NCBI RefSeq assembly: GCF_024721315.2
Contig: NZ_JANFAK020000015.1
Location: forward strand, 26,872-90,871
Length of the DNA: 64,000 bases
Direction of reading: 5' to 3'
From: Streptomyces sp. Isolate_45
GTDB lineage: Bacteria > Actinomycetota > Actinomycetes > Streptomycetales > Streptomycetaceae
Shown here: positions 1 through 8,113 of the stretch, piece after piece
How positions within the stretch are numbered: the stretch's first letter is position 1
Layout: each line of letters starts with the position of its first letter
Translations under genes and position numbers: made by a program
The notes under the pieces: generated by a model
What the model saw: the letters and a program-made list of their open reading frames with translations, nothing else
The model's database searches: none
Told to the model about the DNA's origin: nothing

Positions 1-551
<551 letters not shown>

Positions 552-582
552 ACATGTGTCGTACGTAAGTGTGGGGAGAGCC

Positions 583-1173
583 ATGTCCAACAGCTCCAGC
601 GGCGGTCCGCAGCAGCGGCGCGGCAACACGCGCCAGCGCATCCAGGACGTCGCGCTGGAGCTGTTCGCCGAGCAGGGGTACGAGAAGACGTCGCTGCGCG
701 AGATCGCGGAGCGGCTGGAGGTCACGAAGGCGGCGCTGTACTACCACTTCAAGACCAAGGAAGACATCATCATCAGCGTCTTCGACGACACGACGCGGCC
801 GATCGACGAGCTGATCGAGTGGGCGCAGGAGCAGCCGCCGACGCTGGAGACGAAGCGTGAGGTGCTGCGCCGCTACAGCGAGGCGATGGCGGCGGGCGCG
901 CAGCTGTACCGCTTCATGCAGGAGAACCAGGCGACGATGCGGGAGCTGAGCATCGGCGAGACCGTGAAGCGGCGCCTGTTCACCCTGGTGGAACTGCTGC
1001 GCACGGAGGAGGGCCCGCTGACGGACCAGGTCCGCTGCGTGAGCGCCCTGTTCACGCTGCACGCGGGGATGATGTTCCTCCAGCACGTGGAGGGCGACCC
1101 GGAGGAGACCCGGCAGGCGGCGCTACAGGTCGCGACGGACCTGATCACGCAGGCGCACCACGAGGGCGAGTAG
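583..1173 (+). CDS. TetR/AcrR family transcriptional regulator
   Basis: This 196-residue regulator probably represses the divergent exporter. The N-terminal TetR helix-turn-helix is clear at about residues 16-60: RQRIQDVALELFAEQGYEKTSLREIAERLEVTKAALYYHFKTK (read here in two pieces, RQRIQDVALELFAEQGYEKT and SLREIAERLEVTKAALYYHF). The rest is a helical ligand-binding domain. I chose the ATG at 583 because GGGGAGAG lies just upstream and the protein then begins directly before the HTH; an in-frame ATG at 556 would add nine unlikely residues. It very likely also regulates itself through the inverted repeat at 480-551. Confidence 0.9.
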   Translation: MSNSSSGGPQQRRGNTRQRIQDVALELFAEQGYEKTSLREIAERLEVTKAALYYHFKTKEDIIISVFDDTTRPIDELIEWAQEQPPTLETKREVLRRYSEAMAAGAQLYRFMQENQATMRELSIGETVKRRLFTLVELLRTEEGPLTDQVRCVSALFTLHAGMMFLQHVEGDPEETRQAALQVATDLITQAHHEGE

Positions 1174-1413
1174 TCGGTAGCGCGGCTCGGCGAGGGCCGG
1201 GACGGGCGCGACGCGCGGCTCGGTGGGCCTTCGGCGGGGATGCGGGCGCGCCCTCGGCAGGCCCTCGGCCCGCTGAGCAACCGGCTCTGCGGGGCGTCCC
1301 GTCCCTCGGTCGCCCGTCGCTTCCACCGCACCCCTTGCCGCATGATCGTTCACGCGGTCGCGCTCCGCGCGGACGCGCGGGACCCCGGTGGACACGATGG
1401 GCGGCGAGGACAC

Positions 1414-2067
1414 ATGAGGCAGCACGGCGGGCACGGCAGGTACGGGGCGTTGGTCGTCGCGGCGGCAGCGGCGGCGTTGTTGGCCGGGTGCCAGAGCGGC
1501 GGCGCCGCGGCGCTGAGCCTGAGCGGCCTGACCGGGACCGCCGACGCCGTCCCCGCGGAGGGGGCGGCGAAGTGCCCGCTCGCCTTCGACATCGCCAAGG
1601 CCGCGAAGGCCGCCGGCGTGGACGGGGACGCGGCGCCGGGTTCGGCGAAGGACCCCGGGTCGCCGGCGGCCACGGCCGAGGGCGGCAAGCGGGCCGAAGC
1701 GGGCACGCCGCTCGCGCAGAATCCGGGCGCGCTGGTGAGCTGCACCTTCCACATAGGGCAGGAGGACGTGGTCGCCCACACCGCGGTGACGCGTCAGCCG
1801 ACGGCCGTGGCGCCCCTCGCGCCGATCGTGCAGCAGACCTCCGGTTCCTCCGTGGACGCGCTGAAGTCCTACATCGACCAGGTGGGCAAGGCCCGGATCG
1901 GCGAGCCCGTCGCGACCGGGAGCGGCAACGTGGCCACTGTCCGGCTGGAGCTCGACGGGGACGGGGACGCGGTCCTGCTCCTCGGCGCGGGTTCCGACGG
2001 CCGGTCCGCGCTGAACGGCAAGCAGGTCGGCGCCCTGGCCGAGGCCCTGGCGGAGCAGTTGGGCTGA
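1414..2067 (+). CDS. Secreted lipoprotein of unknown function
   Basis: A 217-residue protein with a short basic N-terminus, a hydrophobic stretch and the lipobox LLAGC at about residues 18-22, so it should be lipidated and anchored outside the membrane. The mature part is Ala/Gly/Pro rich at first, then has a compact domain with two Cys residues (near KCPLAF and VSCTFH) that may form a disulfide. No enzyme motif is visible. The ATG at 1414 follows GGCGAGGA; an earlier in-frame start at 1240 would bury the signal peptide. It looks like the family of Streptomyces lipoproteins annotated only as hypothetical. The 240 bases upstream (1174-1413) show no gene. Confidence 0.75.
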   Translation: MRQHGGHGRYGALVVAAAAAALLAGCQSGGAAALSLSGLTGTADAVPAEGAAKCPLAFDIAKAAKAAGVDGDAAPGSAKDPGSPAATAEGGKRAEAGTPLAQNPGALVSCTFHIGQEDVVAHTAVTRQPTAVAPLAPIVQQTSGSSVDALKSYIDQVGKARIGEPVATGSGNVATVRLELDGDGDAVLLLGAGSDGRSALNGKQVGALAEALAEQLG

Positions 2068-2214
2068 CCCGACCCGGCACCGGCCGGGCCCGAAGCTCGG
2101 TCGACGGCTGCCACGGGGGCCCGCCGCCGGGGCCGGCCCGTCCGGTCCCGATGCCGGCGGCCACCGGCGGGCCGCCGAAGCACCCTCCGCGCGGGGGCCG
2201 TTCGCACGTCCCGC

Positions 2215-2709
2215 CTATTCGCTCAGGTACCCGGAGGCGCCGGCCCGGGGCAACCCGGCCCAGGTCCGCGTCCCACCGCCGGGCTCCCGCGACTCCCCGA
2301 ACCCCCAGGACCCGCCACAGTCCCGCACGACGGCCGCCATGACCCGCAGGGAGGCCCGCCGACGGGCTTCGCAGTGGGCGGCGAGGCGGGGGTGCGGGTG
2401 CGGCGGGTGACCGTCGTAGACGCTGAGCCGCAGGATGTCCTCGCGGAAGCGAACGGCGAGGTAGAGGCTCCGCCCGGGATCCAACTGCCAGGCGGTGGCG
2501 ATCAGTTCCCCGGCGACCTGCTCGGCGCAGGGGACGAGGGGATCGAGCCGGTAGGCATGCAGGACGGACCGTACGGCTGCCCGCGCGATCCGGGCACTGG
2601 ACGGGGCCCCGGGGACGGTGAGGCTGCACGAGAGGGTGTCGAGCGCGGGCGGCTCGCCGGAGGCGGACACGACCGGAGGCGGAGGGCAGGACAGGAACGG
2701 GCTGGACAT
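2215..2709 (-). CDS. ATP-binding (HATPase/RsbW-like) regulatory protein
   Basis: This 164-residue protein resembles the many stand-alone Streptomyces HATPase proteins related to anti-sigma kinases of the RsbW/SpoIIAB type. The region PCAEQVAGELIATAW stands where the N box (usually VSELVTNA) is found, but the Asn is absent, so ATP binding may be weakened. LRLSVYDGHP matches the D-containing G1 box region (VxDxxP), and the C-terminal GGSWGF and WAGLP segments match the family ending. The ATG at 2709 follows AGGGAG. It lies divergent from the XRE/DUF397 pair, a very common neighbourhood for these proteins. The partner sigma factor is unknown. Confidence 0.72.
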   Translation of the reverse strand: MSSPFLSCPPPPVVSASGEPPALDTLSCSLTVPGAPSSARIARAAVRSVLHAYRLDPLVPCAEQVAGELIATAWQLDPGRSLYLAVRFREDILRLSVYDGHPPHPHPRLAAHCEARRRASLRVMAAVVRDCGGSWGFGESREPGGGTRTWAGLPRAGASGYLSE

Positions 2710-2879
2710 CGCAGGCTCCCTTAAGTCGGTTTCGCAGGAGGCGAGTTCGACGCGCACGGACGACTGACGCGAAGCGGGGTGTGGCTCGTCACCGGACCGA
2801 CCCCGCGTTCGGGGGCATGGCGCGGCGATGCACTTCAACTCCCTTGCGTGAGCGGTACGTCACTAAAGGTAGCGGCGAT

Positions 2880-2919
2880 GGTGGCCATTTAGCCACCTTC
2901 ACTGTGGAGTTAGCCCACA
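2880..2919. promoter_or_regulatory. Two spaced dyads upstream of the XRE gene
   Basis: GGTGGC-6-GCCACC (2880-2897) is followed by TGTGG-7-CCACA (2903-2919). The shared core TAGCC occurs at 2890-2894 and 2911-2915, 21 bases apart, i.e. two helical turns on the same face of DNA. CAGACT (2946-2951) six bases before the XRE ATG could be the -10 of a leaderless message. The dyads would lie upstream of that promoter and may be bound by the XRE protein itself or by the divergent gene's regulator. Function is inferred. Confidence 0.5.
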
Positions 2920-2957
2920 CGTGGCTTCGCGAGGTCGGCACACGGCAGACTGCATCC

Positions 2958-3809
2958 ATGCCGCCACGCACCGCACCGACCGAACGGCAGAAGCGACTGG
3001 GCGCCGAGCTGCGCAGGATGAGGCTGGCCGCCGACGTGACGGCCGAATCCGCGGCCGGACTCCTCGGCGTCGACCGATCGAAGGTCTCCGCCATCGAGCA
3101 GGGCATCCGCGCCATCAGCGAGGAGCGGCTGCGCACCCTGGCCTGCCACTGCGACTGTGTGGACGAGGAGTACCTGGACGCCCTCGCCGCCATGACACAG
3201 CCCCGCAAGCGCGGTTGGTGGGAGCGCTACCGGGGCTCACTGTCGGCCCCGGTGCTCGACATCGCCGAATTGGAGGCCCACGCGACACGCATGCGGTGCG
3301 CCCATTCGGTACACGTCCCCGGGCTGCTCCAGACCAGCGACCACGCCCTCGCCCTGTTTCGACTCGTCCTCCCCGCCCTGCCGGACCACGAGATCGCCCT
3401 GCGACTCGCCCACCGGCTGGAGCGCCAGCAGGTACTGGAGGGCGAGGCCGCGCCGCAGTACGTCACGGTCATTCACGAAGCGGCGCTCCGGATGCAGTTC
3501 GGCGGCCGCAAGGTGGCCCGGGCCCAATTGGAACACTTGAACACCGCCGCCGAACGAGACAATGTCGTCCTGCGCGTGCTGACCTTCGAGGCGGGTGGGT
3601 TCCCGGGAGCGGGCCAGACCGTCAACTACCTCGAAGGGGCGGTCCCACGGCTCGACACGGTCCAGGTGGACAGCACGCACGGACCCGACTTCCTGCACAC
3701 GGAAGCCCAACTGGCCAAGTACCGGGCCCAGCTGGACTGGATGGAAAAGCTGAGCCTCTCCCCCGAGGCGTCGCGGGACTTCATCCACACCGTGGCCCGC
3801 CAGCTCTGA
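2958..3809 (+). CDS. XRE-family regulator with DUF5753 ligand domain
   Basis: A 283-residue DNA-binding protein. Residues ~10-70 form a Cro/CI-type HTH (LGAELRRMRLAADVTAESAA, then GLLGVDRSKVSAIEQG). The remainder is the DUF5753 domain typical of actinobacterial XRE proteins, with the conserved VPGLLQT motif and the late region FLHTEAQLAKYRAQLDWM. These proteins are nearly always followed by a DUF397 gene, as here (next gene begins 10 bases after the stop), and the pair behaves like a regulatory or toxin-antitoxin-like module in Streptomyces (bldB and whiJ relatives). The ATG at 2958 has no Shine-Dalgarno sequence but CAGACT lies at the correct distance for a leaderless transcript. Confidence 0.9.
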   Translation: MPPRTAPTERQKRLGAELRRMRLAADVTAESAAGLLGVDRSKVSAIEQGIRAISEERLRTLACHCDCVDEEYLDALAAMTQPRKRGWWERYRGSLSAPVLDIAELEAHATRMRCAHSVHVPGLLQTSDHALALFRLVLPALPDHEIALRLAHRLERQQVLEGEAAPQYVTVIHEAALRMQFGGRKVARAQLEHLNTAAERDNVVLRVLTFEAGGFPGAGQTVNYLEGAVPRLDTVQVDSTHGPDFLHTEAQLAKYRAQLDWMEKLSLSPEASRDFIHTVARQL

Positions 3810-3819
3810 GAGGAATCCG

Positions 3820-4017
3820 ATGGCCGACATCACCTGGGAAGAGGCGTTCTGCGGCGAGGGGGCGAGCTGCTACCGGATCGGCGTGGACGGGGACGGCAAG
3901 AGCTACATCGCCGTCGCGGGAGCGGAATCCGCGTACCTCACCGACTCGACGGAGTCGCTGCGCCAACTGATCCGGGACATCAAGGCCGGCAAGGCCGACC
4001 ACCTCCTCACCGACTGA
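3820..4017 (+). CDS. Small DUF397-like protein, partner of the XRE regulator
   Basis: A 65-residue acidic protein, MADITWEEAFCGEGASCYRI at its N-terminus. The Trp near the start, the GxGxxCxxI segment and the later region around YLTDSTESLRQLIRDIKAGK fit the DUF397 fold that accompanies XRE/DUF5753 regulators, although it is more divergent than usual: the typical VRDSKDP segment is replaced. It starts 10 bases after the XRE stop behind GAGAGGAA and is surely co-transcribed. Known pairs of this type modulate each other's DNA binding during development; that role is inferred here. Confidence 0.78.
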   Translation: MADITWEEAFCGEGASCYRIGVDGDGKSYIAVAGAESAYLTDSTESLRQLIRDIKAGKADHLLTD

Positions 4018-4068
4018 CGCCCGCGCCCCCGACGGCACGCGGGGGCGCCCGGCGCGGCGTAGGGGCGG

Positions 4069-4500
4069 TCAGGCGGGCCGGTCGAGACGGCGTTCCGAGG
4101 CGGTGATCGGGACGTCGTTGATGCTGGCCTCCCGGCGGCGCATCAGGCCGGCCTCGTCGAACTCCCACTGCTCGTTGCCGTGGCTGCGCCACCACTGGCC
4201 GGAGGCGTCGTGCCACTCGTACTCGAAGCGGACGGAGATCCGGTTGCCGGTGTACGCCCAGAGCTCCTTGCGAAGCCGGTAGTCCAGTTCCCGCTCCCAC
4301 TTGTCGGCGAGGAAGGCCCGGATCTCGTCCCGTCCGGTGAGGAATCGGTCGCGGTTCCGCCAGACCGAGTCCTCGGTGTAGGCGAGCGCGACCCGTTCCG
4401 GGTCACGACTGTTCCAGGCGTCCTCCGCCGCCCGGACCTTCGCCCGGGCGGACTCCTCGGTGAACGGGGGCAGGGGTGGGCGTACGGCGGCAGTACCCAT
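4069..4500 (-). CDS. NTF2-like fold protein, DUF1348 family
   Basis: A 143-residue protein of the DUF1348 branch of the nuclear transport factor 2 fold. Recognisable segments are [20 protein letters not shown] near residues 25-45, [35 protein letters not shown] and [20 protein letters not shown]. Family members are small conserved cytoplasmic proteins without an established reaction. The ATG follows GAGAGG. Divergence from a TetR gene (4601) across two near-perfect palindromes suggests it is the main target of that repressor, as in many actinobacteria and proteobacteria. Confidence 0.88.
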   Translation of the reverse strand: MGTAAVRPPLPPFTEESARAKVRAAEDAWNSRDPERVALAYTEDSVWRNRDRFLTGRDEIRAFLADKWERELDYRLRKELWAYTGNRISVRFEYEWHDASGQWWRSHGNEQWEFDEAGLMRRREASINDVPITASERRLDRPA

Positions 4501-4531
4501 GACAAGACCTCTCGAAGGCGATCCGAATGGC

Positions 4532-4571
4532 GAGAACGATCGTTCTCACCGTAGAGAACGATCGTTTTCTC
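4532..4571. promoter_or_regulatory. Tandem TetR operators
   Basis: GAGAACGATCGTTCTC (4532-4547) is a perfect 16-base palindrome. A second copy with one mismatch in the core palindrome lies at 4554-4569 within GAGAACGATCGTTTTCTC (4554-4571). The centres are 22 bases apart, two helical turns. The right copy overlaps the -35 position of the tetR promoter (TACGCT -10 at 4589-4594, leaderless ATG at 4601), while the left copy lies over the promoter zone of the divergent DUF1348 gene. This is the classic arrangement for cooperative TetR repression of both genes. Confidence 0.85.
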
Positions 4572-4600
4572 CGCAAGTGAATCTGCACTACGCTGCCCGC

Positions 4601-5170
4601 ATGGACTCCCCCGCGAACGATGACGAGGCACGGACCCGGCTGCTGGACGCCGCGGAGTCCCTCTTCTACGCGGAGGGCATCCAGGCCGTCGGCATGGACC
4701 GCATCCGCGCCGAATCCGGCGTCCCGCTGAAGCGGCTGTACCGGATCTTCCCCGCCAAGGAGGCCCTGGTCACGGCCTACCTGGAACGGCGGGACCGGCG
4801 CTGGATCGCCGGACTGCGCGAAGCGGTCGACGGGGCCCCCGACCCGGTGGCGGCGGTCTTCGACTGGCTCGCGGCCTGGTTCTCGGAGCCGGACTTCCGC
4901 GGCTGCGCGTTCCTCAACGCCTACGGGGAACTGGGCGCGGGCCCGGCCGGCGTGCTGGACGTCGTCCACCGCCACAAGGCGGAGCTACGCAACGTCCTGG
5001 CCGGCCTGACCGTCCCGGCCGACCCGCCCGGCCTCGCCGACCAGCTGCTGATCCTGGTCGAGGGCGCGACGGTGGTGGCCGCCCTCGACCCCGGGCCGGC
5101 CCCGGCCCACCACGCCGCGGCGGCGGCCCGCACCCTCCTGGGCCGATCCACCGGCGCCGCCCGCGCCTAG
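4601..5170 (+). CDS. TetR/AcrR family transcriptional regulator
   Basis: A 189-residue repressor. The HTH occupies about residues 8-55 (TRLLDAAESLFYAEGIQAVG followed by MDRIRAESGVPLKRLYRIFP), and the C-terminal helical domain contains the WFSEPDFRGCAFLNAYGELG segment seen in one TetR subgroup (TetR_C with a conserved RGC). The start has no Shine-Dalgarno sequence; TACGCT ends six bases before the ATG, so the message is probably leaderless. It should bind the two palindromes at 4532-4571 and control itself and the DUF1348 gene. Its stop codon overlaps the stop of the convergent OmpA gene (CTAG at 5167-5170). Confidence 0.92.
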   Translation: MDSPANDDEARTRLLDAAESLFYAEGIQAVGMDRIRAESGVPLKRLYRIFPAKEALVTAYLERRDRRWIAGLREAVDGAPDPVAAVFDWLAAWFSEPDFRGCAFLNAYGELGAGPAGVLDVVHRHKAELRNVLAGLTVPADPPGLADQLLILVEGATVVAALDPGPAPAHHAAAAARTLLGRSTGAARA

Positions 5171-5802
5171 CTCGCGCCGCGCGGGAAGGTGATCTCGACG
5201 CGACGGTTCTTCTTGCGGCCTTCCTCGGTGCCGTTGTCCGCGATGGGGTAGTCCTCGCTGTAACCCCGCACGTCGAAGGTGACCGAGGGATTCGTGACGG
5301 TCTTCACCAGCTCCGTCTGCACGGCGTCGGCCCGCTGCTTGGACAGTTCCTTGCCGTGCTCGTAGCTGCCCTGGTCGTCGGTGAAGCCGAAGACGCGCAC
5401 GCGGGTGGCCTTCTGCTGGTTGATCTCGTTGGCGATGGCCTGTATCCGGGCCGCCGCCTGCGCGTTGAAGACCGCACTGTTCTCGGGGAACAGCACCTCG
5501 GACTGCAACGCCATCATGACGGTCTGATTCGTCTCCTGCCGCCGCTGCTCCCCACCGAGGTCCTCGACGACCTCGGCGATGTCGAGCACCTTGACGGGCG
5601 CGAGCGTCCCGCCTTGCGGGATCTTGAGCCCGGGGGACGCTGAGTCGATCGCCACGGGCGCGGCGGCGGACGGCTCCGTACCGGGGGGAACGGACGGCTT
5701 CACGTCATCGGCATGAGCGCTGGTAGCACCGATGACGTGAGCGCCAGCGATCACCAGAGCCGAAATGGCTGTAACTGCAGCGACTCGATTGCGTGTTGTC
5801 AT
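5167..5802 (-). CDS. Secreted OmpA-domain protein at the end of the Tad locus
   Basis: A 211-residue exported protein: MTTRNRVAAV start, hydrophobic signal helix and AHA-D cleavage-like site near residue 30. The C-terminal ~115 residues are an OmpA/MotB peptidoglycan-binding domain, with LFPENSAVFNAQAAARI, VRVFGFTDDQGSYEHGKELS, LSKQRADAVQTELV, VRGYSEDYPIADN and KKNRRVEITF. In OmpA domains the Asp and Arg of TDxxG and NRRVE bind diaminopimelate; both are present. It begins four bases after the stop of the lipoprotein gene and so is translationally coupled to it. It may anchor the Tad pilus or its lipoprotein to the cell wall; that is inferred from position. Confidence 0.85.
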   Translation of the reverse strand: MTTRNRVAAVTAISALVIAGAHVIGATSAHADDVKPSVPPGTEPSAAAPVAIDSASPGLKIPQGGTLAPVKVLDIAEVVEDLGGEQRRQETNQTVMMALQSEVLFPENSAVFNAQAAARIQAIANEINQQKATRVRVFGFTDDQGSYEHGKELSKQRADAVQTELVKTVTNPSVTFDVRGYSEDYPIADNGTEEGRKKNRRVEITFPRGAS

Positions 5803-5806
5803 GACG

Positions 5807-6388
5807 TCACCCGGAGAGTTTGACGGTAGCCGTGGCAAACGTGGGCAGGTTGAACTCCACCTCGGTACTACTGGCCGGCGGAGCCGGGAACTGAGCAAAG
5901 AACGGGATGGTTTCTCCAGCCCCGATGCGAGTGATACCGACCGTGCAAAGGCACCGGCTCTCGGTATCCCTGAGAACGTAGTAACGCTTCTTTCCTGCCT
6001 TATCGGTCAGCGTGGCGCCAGCCACTGAAGCCGCACTCGCGCTCTTCTCGTCTCCGCGCCAAGCTGCCGTTTGCACGAAGGCAGCCGATCCACCGTTCTT
6101 GATCTGACCACTGACCGTGAGGAATCCGCCCTGATCCCGAACCGCGGAGTTCAACGTGAGAACGATGCCGTCCGGGCCTGCCGACGTCGCGATCACTTCG
6201 ACAGGAGCCGTGCTCTGACCAGCACTGGGAGAAGACCCCGGAGAGCCGCCCGAGGAAGCCGGCGGAGGCGAGGATGCCGGCGCCTTGCCATCCCCTCCAT
6301 CAGCACCACACCCGGCCAAGGCAAGAACCATGGCTGCCGCAGCAGCGCCAGCCCCCGAACGCACCTTCACCACGTGCCGAATCCTCAT
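5807..6388 (-). CDS. Lipoprotein associated with the Tad locus
   Basis: A 193-residue protein with basic start (MRIRHVVKVR), hydrophobic stretch and lipobox LALAGC, followed by a Ser/Pro/Gly-rich linker of about 40 residues and a ~110-residue beta-rich domain (VRDQGGFLTVSGQIKNGGSA reads like an Ig-like or DUF4352-type fold). Two close Cys residues occur in SRCLCTVG. The ATG at 6388 is preceded by AGGAAG. It sits between a TadG-like gene and an OmpA-domain gene in one transcription unit and probably acts outside the membrane in pilus anchoring or assembly. No specific activity can be read. Confidence 0.72.
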   Translation of the reverse strand: MRIRHVVKVRSGAGAAAAAMVLALAGCGADGGDGKAPASSPPPASSGGSPGSSPSAGQSTAPVEVIATSAGPDGIVLTLNSAVRDQGGFLTVSGQIKNGGSAAFVQTAAWRGDEKSASAASVAGATLTDKAGKKRYYVLRDTESRCLCTVGITRIGAGETIPFFAQFPAPPASSTEVEFNLPTFATATVKLSG

Positions 6389-6420
6389 CTGAGCCGCTTC
6401 CTTATCTCTGTCGTCCACTA

Positions 6421-7083
6421 TCAGCTGTCCAAACGGACCTTGAACAGGCGCCTGGCCAGCTTGTCCCACCGTTCGGGCTTTGACGGGTCGAAGCTGATGT
6501 CGTCGCCGCCGCAATCGATGGTGATCGGTCCCGGACGCTCCGGCTCAGGCGCCGACGCGCTGGGGGCCGGCTCACGGGTCGGTGACCCAGTGGGGGTCGG
6601 CTCAACCTCGGGCGGAACAACCACCGAGCCGAGACGACACAAGGGCTCCACCACAGCAGTAGCCTTCGCCTTGCCATGCACACCAGACGTTCCGGGGATG
6701 ATCGAATCGCCAACGGTGCCGTTCGTGGTGACCTCGACCTTGAACGTCAGGCCACGACGTACGCATGTCGCCACCGCATCGTTCTGCGCTGCGAAACTCT
6801 CGGCGCCTCCACACGCCCCCTCCACGTCGAACCGGTTTCCCGCGAGAAGGGCCTCCCAGTCAGCAGCCGTGAGGCTCTCGAGATCTAGCCCGGGGGCCAA
6901 TTGATCCCTCAGATCGCGGGCGGCTGCCAGCGCCGCCGCGTCCGCCGCACCCTGCCCATTGCTGCGCGTCACCGAGGCCTGACCGATCACGAAGAAGGCG
7001 AGCGCAGCGAAGAGCAGACAGGCCACAGTCACGACGTAGATGGGAAACGCCTGCCCCCCATCAGACGACCTGCTCCGAATCAC
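6421..7083 (-). CDS. TadG-like pilus assembly protein
   Basis: A 220-residue protein starting at a GTG that overlaps the flp stop codon (GTGA, 7083-7080). It opens with SSDGGQAFPIYVVTVACLLF, the type of N-terminal helix found in TadE/TadG and DUF2134 proteins, followed by GQGAADAAALAAARDLRDQL, the typical TadG signature after the membrane helix. An extracellular domain with four Cys and a Pro/Thr/Glu-rich region follow, and the end is basic (RRLFKVRLDS). It is probably a membrane-anchored minor pseudopilin or adhesin of the Flp pilus. Confidence 0.8.
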   Translation of the reverse strand: MIRSRSSDGGQAFPIYVVTVACLLFAALAFFVIGQASVTRSNGQGAADAAALAAARDLRDQLAPGLDLESLTAADWEALLAGNRFDVEGACGGAESFAAQNDAVATCVRRGLTFKVEVTTNGTVGDSIIPGTSGVHGKAKATAVVEPLCRLGSVVVPPEVEPTPTGSPTREPAPSASAPEPERPGPITIDCGGDDISFDPSKPERWDKLARRLFKVRLDS

Positions 7084-7313
7084 CCCGCTGTGATGTCCTC
7101 GACCGCCTGGGCAATACGGTTCGTGATGGACGTGCCGATGCCCGAGCCGACGATCGCGCCGATGATCACTACGACCACCAGGATGATGCCCAGGTATTCG
7201 AATGCCGTTTGGCCCCGGTCCTGGTTGGCGTAGCGCTTGCGGAGTCGGGTGATCGCCGTGTCCGTCCAGGTGTTCAGGCGAATCGTGGCCTTCAGCAGCG
7301 AGTTGTGTGACAT
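7080..7313 (-). CDS. Flp-family pilin, major pilus subunit candidate
   Basis: A 77-residue protein with a 30-residue basic leader region, the sequence DRGQTAFEYLGIILVVVVI at residues 32-50 and a short polar tail (TSITNRIAQAVEDITAG). The G-Q-T-A-F-E-Y motif is the type IVb prepilin peptidase site: cleavage after Gly with Glu at position +5. GGGAGGGG precedes the ATG. The larger gap upstream of it (7314-7423) separates it from the response regulator gene and probably holds its own promoter, so the pilin can be expressed more strongly than the assembly genes. Confidence 0.87.
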   Translation of the reverse strand: MSHNSLLKATIRLNTWTDTAITRLRKRYANQDRGQTAFEYLGIILVVVVIIGAIVGSGIGTSITNRIAQAVEDITAG

Positions 7314-7383
7314 GGGGGTCCCCTCCCGGGCCGGTGCCACTGTTGATGGGCGGACGGTACGGGGAGTTACGGGTGATAACCAA

Positions 7384-7409
7384 GGGTCCCGGGGCCCAAA
7401 TGCGGACCC
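7384..7409. terminator. Short hairpin between the response regulator and flp
   Basis: GGGTCC (7384-7389) pairs with GGACCC (7404-7409), and GGGCCC sits inside the loop. It lies just past the stop of the response regulator gene in a 110-base gap before flp. It could act as a weak terminator or attenuator that separates assembly-gene and pilin transcription. The stem is short, so function is uncertain. Confidence 0.4.
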
Positions 7410-7423
7410 ACTGCGTCCTGCGG

Positions 7424-8110
7424 CTAGCCATGGCCGCTCACTCCCGGACGGGCGGTTCCCAGCCAGCGGGCTATGGCTTCGCTGCGGGTGGTGGTCCTGA
7501 GCTTCGCGAAGATGCGGTTGATGTGGTTCTTGACCGTCTTCTCGCTGATGAAGCAGGCGCCGGCGATCTGCTGATTGTTCATTCCGGACGCGATCAAGTC
7601 CATGATCTCTGTCTCCCGCGAACTCAGCCCATACGGAACGGAGTTGTGCATGCGCTCCGTAGAGGATGCCACATTTCGTTGCGGTTGCGAAGAGGTTCGG
7701 AGGTCTTCCAGCAAGGTCGTCGCCACCGACGTCGAGAAGTGGGCGCGGCCTGCGCGGACGTCGCGGACCGCGCGGATCAGGTCGTCCGCCGTGAACTCGC
7801 CGTGGACCAGGTAGCCGCCCGCGCCCAGGAGCAGGGTCTCGCGGATCGTGTCGGCTTCGCGGCTGTGCGTCAGCATCAGGACGGGGGCCAGCGGCACCAG
7901 GTGCGGGAGGGCGGAGATGCCGTCGACGCCCGGCATGCGGACGTCCAGCAGGATCACGTCCGGGGTGTGCATGCGGGTCAGGCTCAGGGCCTCCCGGCCG
8001 TCGCGGGCCTCGGCCACCACGTGGAGGTCGTCGGTGGCGGCCAGCAGGGCGGCGAGGCCGGCCCGGACGACCGGGTTGTCGTCGGCGATGAGGACGCGGA
8101 TCGGCATCAT
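7424..8110 (-). CDS. NarL/LuxR-type response regulator, orphan, Tad locus
   Basis: A 228-residue regulator. The receiver domain (1-115) has the acidic pair D10-D11, phosphoacceptor D56 in VILLDVRMPG and T81, but the normally invariant Lys of the beta5 strand is replaced by His (GGYLVHGEF, H103). The LuxR HTH lies at about 160-222 (LSSRETEIMDLIASGMNNQQ, IAGACFISEKTVKNHINRIF). No histidine kinase gene is adjacent. It starts at tandem ATGs just after the tadC stop, with GGGAGG inside tadC. It probably controls the flp promoter directly downstream. Loss of the Lys suggests altered or phosphorylation-independent activation. Confidence 0.88.
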   Translation of the reverse strand: MMPIRVLIADDNPVVRAGLAALLAATDDLHVVAEARDGREALSLTRMHTPDVILLDVRMPGVDGISALPHLVPLAPVLMLTHSREADTIRETLLLGAGGYLVHGEFTADDLIRAVRDVRAGRAHFSTSVATTLLEDLRTSSQPQRNVASSTERMHNSVPYGLSSRETEIMDLIASGMNNQQIAGACFISEKTVKNHINRIFAKLRTTTRSEAIARWLGTARPGVSGHG

Positions 8111-8113
8111 GGC

